NCBI RefSeq assembly: GCF_040958095.1
Contig: NC_091175.1
Location: 21,598,003-21,662,002, forward strand
Length of the DNA stretch: 64,000 nucleotides
Direction: 5' to 3'
DNA from: Procambarus clarkii
Lineage: Eukaryota; Arthropoda; Malacostraca; Decapoda; Cambaridae
Shown here: piece by piece, positions 55,330-64,000 of the stretch
Layout: the number at the start of each line of letters is the position of its first letter
Position numbering within the stretch: the first letter of the stretch is position 1
Translations under genes and position numbers: made by a program
The notes under the pieces: model-generated
What the model saw: only the letters and a program-made list of their open reading frames with translations
The model's database searches: none
What the model was told of the DNA's origin: nothing

Positions 55330-56590
55330 ACAGTTGTGCTATTTATGGGTTAATTTCCATCACGTGTGGTTTCTGGAACATCATGGCAGCCTTTCTCGCT
55401 CCCACTATCTTCGCTATCTTGCACGGTCCTTACAACATCCTTCCTCTCGCCTCTGTTGTGCTTTAACTTTTGCTCCTGTAGCTCCTGTTCCTCTTCATCG
55501 TCTCCCTCTTTCTGTCCGGTTATCTCGCTTACAAGATTCTCTTTCTGTTCATATTTCTAATGTTTCTCCTCATATTGTTCCTTCCTTCCTTGCCTCCATG
55601 GAGAGTCCTCCTTCCCAAGTTTTGTACGTCCTTGACTTGTATTACTAAAGCCTTTACCCCTCCTACGATTCTGAAAAGCAGCTTTTTTTTTCATCCTTGA
55701 GCACTTTTCTTCGCACTCACACTCTATTTCCATCTTCACCGATGGGTCTAAGTCTGCGGACGGTGTGGGCTACTCTGTTGTTTTTCCTGACCGCACTTAT
55801 ATGTGTCGCCTCCCTTCGGAGGCTAGCGTCTTTACAGCAGAACTTTTTGCTATTCTCTATGCTCTCCTGCTTTCTCATTGTCATTCCTCCTTTGTGGTTG
55901 TAGTTGACTCTCGTAGTGCCCTCATGGCTCTAGGGTCCTTTAATCCTGTCCATCCGGTGGTCATCGAGATTCAACATTGGTAGTTTCTTATTTCCAGTAA
56001 ATTTAAATCAGTAGAGCTTTGCTGGGTTTCCAGCCATATTGGTGTTTCTTTCAATGAGCGTGCGGATGCTGCCGCTAAGGAAGCTATCCGTTCTTGTCCC
56101 ATCTCCCATAAAGGTATTCCTTATTCCGACTTTTATCCTGTTATTCATTCCTCCATCCTTGCCCGTTGGCAGGGTCGTTGGTCTTCTGTAGTCAGTAACA
56201 AGCTGCGTACTCTCAAACGTAGTGTGTCTCCATGGCCTTCCTCCTACGACCGTAACCGGCGGTGGGAAACTGCTTAGGCAACGGCTGCGGGTTGGCCATA
56301 CTCGCTTAACTCACGGTCACTTAATGGAGCGCCGCCCTGCTCCTTATTGTCTGAATTGCGTTGTACCTCTTACAGTTGTGCATAATCTTGTTGAATGTCC
56401 TGACTTCCAGGACGAGCGTGTGTCTTGCTTTCCGACCGTCCCTCGCGGTCACTTGTCCCTCGATAGAATTCTAGGTGAATCGAATACTTTTGATAACGTT
56501 CGCCTTATGCGTTTTTGTTCTCGTATTGGCATTCTTGGTGATATTTAGCGCCCTCTGATTATTTCGCACTTTGATGGTGCTACATAGCCT
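55330..56590 (+). mobile_element. LINE 'A' 3' part with RNase H domain
   Basis: Frames in order: degraded connector (55330-55690), the RNase H domain (55690-56060) and the C-terminal segment (56220-56548) with RLRVGHTRLTHGHLMERRPA and CLNCVVPLTVVHNLVECPDF, a CCHC-like end. Same family as 48500-52165, 59035-59570 and, inverted, 47346-47860. Confidence 0.8.
55735..56075 (+). pseudogene. RNase H domain of LINE A
   Basis: Reads TDGSKSADGVGYSVVFPDRT, SVFTAELFAILYAL, VVVVDSRSALMALG, then a stop TAG at 55981-55983, then ELCWVSSHIGVSFNERADAA. This gives the RNase H catalytic pattern D...E...D...H...D (TDGS, TAEL, DSRSA, SHIG, ADA). Only one internal stop here, so decay is modest. Confidence 0.82.
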
Positions 56591-56984
56591 TCCCGGTCTG
56601 GTGTCTTCTTTTGATAATTACCTTACCTTACATTTCTCGCTCCCACTTTATTTTTCACAAAGGTCACTGCACAACGAATATTTTGGCAGACTTGGAGGGG
56701 CTACATCCATATTGCCTTTGTTGTGAATTTTTATGGTGGCAGTTCCTTTTGCCCTGGAAAAAGCTTAAGATACCACCTTGAGGTACAATTTCTTGCCCAA
56801 CTACATTCCTGTTCTTCAAAGCTTTCTCTCCCATCACTTATTCACACAAGGGTTGGTATGGCTTATTCTAACTTCTTTCAACAGTTTGAAGGTGTCCCCC
56901 CCCCCAAGGTAGACTTCTGAGCACTATATTTTTGGTTGCCCTGAATGGTCTTTGTTATGATCTCAGCCTACAGGAGAAACGAGT

Positions 56985-59040
56985 CTCCCTCCTTGAGAGT
57001 TATTCATCAAGCCTGACCTGATTAGAAGGTCTAGCGAATATTGAGGTGATAACGCATATGTAAAATAGTTGCTTGGATATGTGTAACAGTTTGAGATTAT
57101 GGGCAATGAAGAAGAAAACAGATAAATGACTGGCGAGGAGATGTGGACATTTTGCTGGAGGCGTGAGGCTCGCTTCCGGAGGACCTTGACCTCACTTGAG
57201 TGCCAGACATCGCAGGGGGAAGCCGCGCTTCGTTTGAGCTTCCGTCAGAAGGGAACCCCTAGTGATATATCTCTAAGAGAAGAGAAGTGTGCAGACGTAC
57301 CAGCTGTGGAATCGAGCTGGGGACGTGTGGTCTCAAGTCGTGGGCGATAATTAGTGAATATTAAGCCGCCCGGAGGCATTTTCGTGGGCTGTGTGGAGCG
57401 CCCTGACCAGACGCCGTCAGAGGGAAAGCGCCCTCGATCAGTTAACCTGTGGTAAGCACGATATACGCCAGTTCATAGTGATTGCTTGTAGTTGGTCGTG
57501 TGCCCAGCGACAGTAGCCATGTTTATTTATAAGTTAGACATGTTTTAATAAGGCAGAAGGCCTGAAATAAGAGAGTGGAGAGGGAGGAACACGGAGCGAC
57601 GTCCATCCTCTCTGAGCGCTGGCGGGCAACTGAGGGAGCCTGGCTCCTGACGGAGGAAGACCCTCCCAGTGAGTGAGGACCGCCGCCAGGCGAGGTGGAG
57701 TATGGACCCGCCCAAAACGGGGGAGTCCACTCTCACTGTATGTAGAGGACAGATAGAGGTTGGAGACAAACATATTGTGTGATTATTTTTGTTTATGTGT
57801 TAAAGGGGAAACAATTTTATTGGAGTGTCGATGGGTTGCAGGTTTGTCTTTGGGGAAGAAGTTGCTGAGAACTTCGAAGCCAGCAGATGAAGTAGCTGAT
57901 GAGACTCCAAGATAGTGGAGCAGAGGACCTCGAGCTGTGAGGAGAAGAAGCAGTGAAGAGGAGTGTCACGTGCTTCTGTAGAGGTGGAGAAGCACCATAG
58001 TTGCTCGAGGAAACTTCATGGTGTAGCAGCCAAGAGAGCTGTGGAGGAACCTAGCAGAAGGGTGAAGCACCGTAGTTACTCAAGGAAACTTCATGATAGC
58101 AGCCTGGAGAAGCTGCAGAGGATCCTGGTAGTGAAGCCCGGAAGAACCTGAAGATATCAGGGTAGTGAACTTCCAGAGGTGGAAGGGGAAGTTCTGGTGG
58201 ATTACTAGTAGGGGGTTGATAGTGTTTGGTTGTCATTAGCGTGCAAGACGCAGTGAGAGGTGAGTGACTGTTGCATTCTTATGTCAAGGAGTGTTTTACA
58301 CTGAAGTTTAGAGTTACAGTCATAGGCTGGATTACCTACAGATGTATGCGTTCCAGGACTGACAGTGATCGATTGATCATTGTTGTGTATCAATGAACAT
58401 TTATACTGATATATGTGATTGCATTCAAATGCTGATTTTCTATATATATATATATTATCTTGCTGATGGTGCAACAGTGTATGTAGACTTGATCAACTTG
58501 AGGAGGTTGATAGTATCAGGTGGTGAACCAGGAGATAGGATACCACTTGATAAGCTGATGATAGAGTTCTGATGGTGTTGGAGTGCAACCTGATTGTAAT
58601 ACTATAGAGTATAGGATTCATTATTATTATATGTGTGTATGTATTGTGTATGTGCTTTGTCCAGTAAATGTATCACAATTTGCTGGTGTTTGCCCTTGTC
58701 CTAGTGAGGCTTCCCAGGAGGTAGTAAAGAAGGAGAGAGAGAAAGAACCAAGAACCACTGCTGTGGACAGGGTAGGAGGTAATACTAGTAAGTCATAGGG
58801 GATTGAGGAGATCATATCTCATAAGGAGAGAGTGGGGAGTCACAGCGGCTCGAGTGGGTGTGTGCACGTGACAACGAGGCTAAGTGTTGGAGCCGCATCC
58901 CCTAAACGTGTGACGTTGAGCCCCTCTCCAAGAGCCAGAAGCGCCAAGGGTGATCTCCTAGTATAAGCACTCTACCGAGTTGTGGGTTGGGTTGTCCATA
59001 GAGAAGGATCAACGACGACAACACCAACCAACCCACAGTC
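56985..59040 (+). other. Unidentified purine- and GC-rich block, possibly a mobile element
   Basis: The base composition differs sharply from its surroundings: GA-rich from 57120 to 58160, with a ~75-bp tandem repeat (AGCACCATAGTTGCTCGAGG at 57991 and AGCACCGTAGTTACTCAAGG at 58066) and no credible protein. It ends with a hairpin TGTGGGTTGG / CCAACCCACA (58981-58990 and 59028-59037). It lies between two separate LINE A fragments. An LTR retrotransposon leader, Helitron-like element or unknown family are all possible. Confidence 0.35.
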
Positions 59041-59570
59041 TATAATATCTTCCATCCTCCTAGCATTTTCTCGGCCATTTATGTTGATGCTCTCATGGTG
59101 ATGACCCCTCTTCCCTCCAGTGTCAGCTTCAATTCGCAAATGATAACATGTTGTCTTGGGTCACCAATCATGGCTTCAAGTTTTCTACATCTAAGACATG
59201 TGCTATGACATTTACCTGGTGGCATGTCATTCGTTATCCCCAGTTGTTGCTCTATGGTTGTCCCCTTGTGTATAAGGTCACTGCAAAACTCTTAGGGTTG
59301 ATCTTTGACACTTGTATGTCTTGGACGCCCCCATGCTGCTCACCTCCGTGTCACCTGTTTTATGGTCCTTATTAAAGGTCTTGTCCCATAAATTCTTGGG
59401 GGTGACAATTACAGGATAATTTATTTGCACTCCTCCTCTTGTCCTGTCTAAACTCTCTTATGCTCCCACTGTCTATTCCTCAATCTCTCCCTCAACCTTT
59501 CATTATCTTGAAGCTCATGCTGGGCTCCGCCTCAGCTCTGGTGCCTTTTGTTCATCCCCGGCCCATAGCT
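59035..59570 (+). mobile_element. LINE 'A' reverse transcriptase fragment
   Basis: Frame with MLSWVTNHGFKFSTSKTCAM and KVTAKLLGLIFDTCMSWTPP, the thumb-side segment that follows the FADD box in Jockey-type enzymes, then YLEAHAGLRLSSGAF near 59520. Truncated on both sides. Confidence 0.75.
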
Positions 59571-59759
59571 CGTATGTTGACATTATCATCATGATTGTTT
59601 CAAACCCCTGACTAACGTTGATCTTCAACTTAGTAAATTTATGCAAAACCTCACACCATTCCTCCTAAGCCAGTTAGCTAGCCCTCACATCAGAGGTTTA
59701 ACTTGAAAAGAATCTACTAAATCTTACTTTTTGAAAAGAAAAACAAATACATTTTACTT

Positions 59760-61790
59760 AACCTTCCAGGTGTCAAGTTATGAATCCTGCACTGCTCATA
59801 AAATATACAATGCACTCATAAATTAGACAATACATTTCCCATTTCCATCTTCCTGTACTGATGTTAAGGACTATCTTACAGGTAACTATCCACAGTCTCT
59901 GTACCTAAAGCCTACTAGTTCCACTGATGTCAATGAAATAATCCTTTCCCTTAAAACCAAGTCTAGTGCCCTCGAGGAGATACCAACTTTAATTTACAAA
60001 AAAGCCTCCAGATCTCTAGCCCCTACTATTGCATTGCACTTCAACAAGTCACTTGAACTCCAAACCTTTCCTGACATTCTAAAAAAAGCAAGAGTAACCC
60101 CTGTCTACAAATGTGGTGATCTCACTGATGTTAACAACTATAGACCTATATCAATCCTGCCTAACTTGTCAAAAATATTCGAAAAGCTAATCTACAAGCA
60201 GCTTTACTCTTTTCTAGCCAAACACAATATACTTAGCTCTTGTCAATATGGCTTCAGACCCAAAAAAAGCACTAACGATGCACTTATTAGTATGATTAAC
60301 GTAATTCACGCAGCTCTTGATAAAAAGGAGTTTCCTGTTGGGTTATTTGTGGACCTGCGTAAGGCTTTTGACACTGTCAACCATCAAAACCTTCTTCTTA
60401 AATTACATCATTATGGAGTCAGAGGACACTCCCTGCAATACCTCAAATCTTATCTTACTGACAGGCTCCAGTATGTTTCTGTGAATAATACAATTTCTCC
60501 CACCCTACCCATCAACATTGGTGTTCCTCAGGGCAGCATACTTGGCCCTCTCCTCTTTCTCATCTACATTAATGACCTTCCAAATGCCTCCCAACACCTC
60601 GAACCAATTCTATTTGCTGACGACACAACCTTCATTTACTCCAGTCCTGACCCCCTTGCTCTAAATGCCACAGTAAATACTGAGCTAGAGAAAGTCCATC
60701 TTTGGCTAACTGCCAACAAACTCACCCTTAACATTGACAAAACGTTTTATATTCTGTTTGGCAATAAATCCTCTAATCAGATAAATCTCAAAATAAACAA
60801 TACCCAAATTTGTAACAAATTAGATGGCAAATTCCTTGGCGTTCTCATCGACCACAAGCTGAATTTCCAGGGTCACATTCTAAATATATCAAAAAAAGTT
60901 TCAAAAACTGTTGGCATTCTTTCTAAGATCAGATATTATGTACCCCGCCCTGCCCTGGTTACTCTCTATTACTCCCTCATCTATCCATACCTCAACTATG
61001 GTATTTGTGCTTGGGGTTCTACTACCCAAAATCATTTACGTCCTCTCATTACCCAACACAAAGCTGCTATTAGGACAATAACCAACTCTGGCCCCAGACA
61101 TCACTCGGTACCCTTACTCAAATCTCTGAATATGTTAGATATTAAGTCACTGCACATTCTCTCTTGTGTATTATACATATATAAAACGCTGAACTGTAAT
61201 GCCAATCCTGACCTCAAAAGCTTCATTGAAGGTTGTAACAGAACCCATGAGCACCACACCAGGAATAAATACAGTTTTTGATATTCCTAGAGTACGACTT
61301 AATCAAACTAGAAATGCTCTACAAATCAAGGGACCCAGAATGTGGAATGACCTTCCCAACCATGTTAAAGACTGTACCTCTCTCAACCAGTTTAAGATAA
61401 AAACTAAACAATACCTAATAAATTCCCTGTAACCCACCTCACTCCTTTATTGTCAACCCATGTCTGTTATTTTATTTTATTATTATTATTTTTTTTTTTT
61501 AATCAACACTGTTTGTCAACCTATTGTATTTGTGCTGCTTTTTCAGTCATGTTCCCCCTTTTTTTTTATCTTTATTTGAATTTGTTTTCAACACTTTTTA
61601 TTCTTTATGCTCAATTAGTATTAAGTTCTAGATATTAATGTTTTTCTTGCCCGAAACGCATTGCGTAATAGTGGCTTTAGGCATTGTATGTACTAGCTCT
61701 ATCTATATATCAATCCATTAATGTAACATCACTTGTATGTATGTACCTTACCTGAATAAACATATTTATTTATATTTATTTTATTTATAA
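59760..61790 (+). mobile_element. LINE 'C', 5'-truncated, nearly intact reverse transcriptase
   Basis: One long frame (open from about 59880) covers the reverse transcriptase and C-terminus with a single frameshift at 61274-61282. The 3' UTR has TGCCCGAAACGCATTGCGTA (61650), AATAAA (61756) and ends in (TTTA)n at 61790. The apurinic endonuclease is missing. The lack of decay compared with LINEs B, D and E suggests recent insertion. Confidence 0.85.
60034..61281 (+). CDS. Reverse transcriptase of LINE C
   Basis: 415 aa from the first ATG, though the frame is open upstream to about 59880. RT blocks in order: RVTPVYKCGDLTDVNNYRPI, SCQYGFRPKKSTNDAL, GLFVDLRKAFDTVNHQNLLL, GVPQGSILGPLLFLIYINDL, LFADDTTFIY (catalytic FADD intact) and LTLNIDKTFYILFG, KFLGVLIDHKLNF. 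After an extra T in the run at 61274-61278 the protein continues in the next frame as DIPRVRLNQTRNALQIKGPR to a stop at 61430-61432. The family looks like CR1/L2-type. Confidence 0.9.
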   Translation: MHFNKSLELQTFPDILKKARVTPVYKCGDLTDVNNYRPISILPNLSKIFEKLIYKQLYSFLAKHNILSSCQYGFRPKKSTNDALISMINVIHAALDKKEFPVGLFVDLRKAFDTVNHQNLLLKLHHYGVRGHSLQYLKSYLTDRLQYVSVNNTISPTLPINIGVPQGSILGPLLFLIYINDLPNASQHLEPILFADDTTFIYSSPDPLALNATVNTELEKVHLWLTANKLTLNIDKTFYILFGNKSSNQINLKINNTQICNKLDGKFLGVLIDHKLNFQGHILNISKKVSKTVGILSKIRYYVPRPALVTLYYSLIYPYLNYGICAWGSTTQNHLRPLITQHKAAIRTITNSGPRHHSVPLLKSLNMLDIKSLHILSCVLYIYKTLNCNANPDLKSFIEGCNRTHEHHTRNKYSF

Positions 61791-62350
61791 ATCCAGCAAA
61801 AAAACTACAAATGGTTGAGGGTGCCAAACTTTTTCACTGGATCAGAAGTACACCATATCTTCTTTTCATATGCTTCATGGGGTAGCCTTACAGCCATTTT
61901 ACATGCATTAATTGCCCCCCTTGTGCTGCTGGTTATATTTAAATAAAGCTTCAGCTCTGGTCATGTTCTTAATGAGTTTAATAGTCAAGATAATAGCACA
62001 CACATTACCCATAAGACAAGCATGGAACCCAGAAAGGGATTTGTTGTGACCAGAAAAGGAAATGATACAATACGATCATTTAGATGATAGCATTCCCGAG
62101 TCTTTGCTGCAAAATTCTCAATGTGCTAATTTTGGATGCATCTGTACAGCCTTAGATGATTGCAACAAGCAAGTGATTTGTTTTTCAAAGGTGACACTTT
62201 ATGCTGAGGTGTTTGTACTGAGGTCATGTCAATGCCAGCAATGATAATCTTGTGGTCATGTTTGGCTCCTGCCTGCTTACTGCGGGGCGATGTTCGTTTT
62301 TTATATCAAATTCATCCTGAAGTCTATTTTTATCTGCATATAAAGATGCA
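61791..62350. other. Between LINE C and the spectrin relic
   Basis: AT-rich; no exon recognisable. It would contain downstream spectrin exons if the copy extended further, but I see none. Confidence 0.4.
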
Positions 62351-62411
62351 CCTCCATGAAAGTACATCTTTTGCTGCAATCCAAGCAATGATCTCATCTG
62401 TATCACCCTTA

Positions 62412-62770
62412 AATCACAAGTTGGTGCAGGTTTTGCCAAGCTTCATTCAGGTCTTCCTTGTGCTTTATGATAATTTCCATCTCTGGGTGTCCGTCTGCCA
62501 TCAACTTCTCAGCAAGCGTGTTGATTTCTGTGACACGGTATTCTTGTGCAGCAATATCTTTTGAGAATTCTTCACACTTAAGGTAGAAGTCTTCCTCGTG
62601 TTCTAGATCACCAAATTCTTCCGAGGTAACTTGTGTTTCCTTCTCAATGATCCAGTTCATTACTTCATCACACTGGGACTTGAACTGCACCAACACTAGA
62701 GTGTGTTGGAGATGCATGCTTTTGTCTGCTAGGTTACTTAGCAGTAACTTCCACAGGCGATTCAGTTCAT
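62412..62770 (-). CDS. Alpha-spectrin-like exon b
   Basis: Joins in phase as DELNRLWKLLLSNLADKSMH, LVQFKSQCDEVMNWIIEKET, SEEFGDLEHEEDFYLKCEEF, AAQEYRVTEINTLAEKLMAD, GHPEMEIIIKHKEDLNEAWQ. One residue is missing after EFG compared with the usual EFGQDLEH, and the following helix has lost its normal LQ.KF pattern. No good donor follows; the frame ends in TAA at 62411-62409. Confidence 0.7.
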
Positions 62771-63321
62771 CTGAGGAAATAAAAATTAAATAAGATCATT
62801 TGTTTTAGAAAGAGTAAGTCTTACAACAAAAGTAAATCTTTACTGAACCTAAAACTTCCTCTCCTCCGTGTACAATATTTGTATAACATTCAGTGAATCA
62901 CTTTTGTCCTCGCCAATCTTTTCTCAGCCCAATAAATGTCATTTTTAACTTTTTTTTTTATGTTTTCTTATAACCTTCCATATAATAATTCTGATAATAC
63001 CTTTATTTTAGATCAACTGCTTTGTGTAACTTATAATCAGCTATTTCCCCTCTTTCAATAATATTCACCACACATCCCTAGGATATTTAACAAGCATCAT
63101 CTTGTATCTATCCCATTTTTGTCATCTTTTAAAACCTTTCTCCACTTCCTTCTGAATTTTAATGTTCCTTCCACAACTTATTGTAGTACAAAATATCATT
63201 AAGGAGATGACTAAAAGATTTAGTTTCAAGCTACATATACCTGCACAACTACATCCAAGGAATAGTGCATGAAAGTATATTGAAAGAAAATTGGGTCAGA
63301 CTTAAACTGAAATTACTATAC

Positions 63322-63553
63322 CTAATTTAGGCCTGATGATATCTGAAGCAAAATGCTGTTGGTCAATCATTTTAGTGCCAGTCTTATCCAGAATGACAAT
63401 GGTACTTGAACGGGCTGTCACGTTTACTTCCATAGCTTTGAGTATCTTAATCTTTGCTTGGAGACTGGTGGGATCTTCGGAACTCTCATCTGAGACAACC
63501 TGCAGTTTCTCACGGATCCATGACTCAAGTTCATCAGCATCACGTTTGAAATA
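63322..63553 (-). CDS. Alpha-spectrin-like exon a
   Basis: Reads YFKRDADELESWIREKLQVV, SDESSEDPTSLQAKI, VILDKTGTKMIDQQHFASDI. This is spectrin repeat helix A (ADELE.WI.EKL) through helix C (HFAS..I). Acceptor AG is at 63555-63554 and donor GT at 63321-63320. No stops inside. Confidence 0.75.
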
Positions 63554-63555
63554 CT

Positions 63556-64000
63556 AATAAAGGAGACAAAAGTAAAAATAAATATTTCCTTAATAATATA
63601 GCAGTCTTCATCATATAGGGATTTTAAAATATACTGTATACTGTAAATCACTCAATTAAAAATAATATTACTTTATACAGTAGTATAGTACTGCAGTATA
63701 TTGCATTTTAACTTAACTACCCTGACTTTCAAATTCTTGTTCGAATTAGGCCTTAAAGTTATAAGAGAGAGAGGTGGCTTCCACAACTTCCCATTTTAGA
63801 GCATTCCACTTGTTGGTTATCCATACAAGGTACGAGTACTTCTTTATGTCACTTCAGCTCAATTGCATTTCCAGCTTCCACCTGTGTTCTTGTCCTTTCT
63901 CTCAATCTGAAGAGACTATCCTTGTCCAACTTATTGCACTGCTTTCTCTCACATCCTAGGATTTATGATGAAAAATACAAAACATCCTTTCAATATGTCG
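63556..64000 (-). other. Intron of the spectrin-like copy
   Basis: AT-rich; 63750-63960 has the style of a degraded CR1-like LINE 3' end (ATTCCACTTGTTGGTTATCC), but no protein match that I can support. Confidence 0.35.

Larger units (their letters stand above)
62356..63553 (-). pseudogene. alpha-Spec: Decayed partial alpha-spectrin gene copy (two exons and a relic)
   Basis: Alpha-spectrin is a membrane-skeleton rod of triple-helical repeats. The minus strand holds two exons of its first repeats, joined by GT-AG splice signals (donor at 63321-63320, acceptor at 62772-62771) with matching phase, so this is a genomic and not a retro-copied duplicate. After LHQLVI (to 62412) a TAA stop follows. 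In another frame, DTDEIIAWIAAKDVLS (62356-62408) matches the start of the next repeat with some 18-19 residues deleted. This stop, deletion and frameshift argue for a pseudogene. Many residues that I recall as invariant between fly and human are changed (for example DPTSLQAKIKILKAMEVNV). An intact but very divergent paralogue cannot be fully excluded; the 5' part lies beyond the window. Confidence 0.7.

Noticed and set aside
62412-63553. Intact beta- or alpha-spectrin gene end
   Set aside because: The frame is broken right after exon b, and homology resumes in another frame after a deletion; better described as a relic, though an odd paralogue is not excluded.

Overview
This window looks like a piece of a large, AT-rich, intron-rich arthropod nuclear genome. 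I infer a decapod crustacean (crayfish or shrimp type) from the protein sequences and from the repeat families, which resemble repeats I associate with decapods; nothing here looks bacterial or viral-genomic. One complete host gene is visible, a PRC1/Ase1/MAP65 orthologue (fascetto in flies, a microtubule cross-linker of the spindle midzone). It lies on the + strand with 13 coding exons between 2953 and 44229 and a predicted protein of 648 aa. All introns are GT-AG and all phases are consistent. A possible cell-cycle promoter with two CCAAT boxes and a CHR-like hexamer lies at about 929-967. At the right edge, on the minus strand, is a decayed partial copy of alpha-spectrin repeats (62356-63553).

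Layout: 1-2950 is upstream and 5' UTR-intron sequence with CRE-type palindromes. 2953-12392 holds PRC1 exons 1-8; intron 3 contains a TTAA-flanked element (5862-8038) that carries a 26-copy, 24-bp minisatellite. Intron 8 contains a Tigger fragment and a full-length but broken piggyBac (13595-16859). Exons 9-12 lie at 17019-22405, with a piggyBac MITE and a tRNA-derived SINE between them. Intron 12 is 21.5 kb (22406-43911) and is mostly nested mobile elements: a Tigger copy invaded by a LINE (itself invaded by an LTR-like element), two SINEs and a piggyBac MITE; a DIRS-like retrotransposon with inverted repeats invaded by another LINE; and a piggyBac MITE with a second piggyBac inside it. Exon 13 (43912-44229) encodes the basic, proline-directed phospho-site tail and is followed by an AATAAA.

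44.3-62 kb is intergenic and repeat-dominated: a Jockey-type LINE in several pieces, with a CR1-like LINE inserted into one of them; an R2-clade-like LINE 3' end with an intact restriction-like endonuclease; an unidentified purine- and GC-rich block (about 56985-59040); and a nearly intact LINE with a FADD reverse transcriptase (59760-61790).

The only host function visible is PRC1. The rest records layered transposon invasion, with several insertion orders readable from target-site duplications. Repeat family names rest on motifs and termini read by eye, not on database searches.
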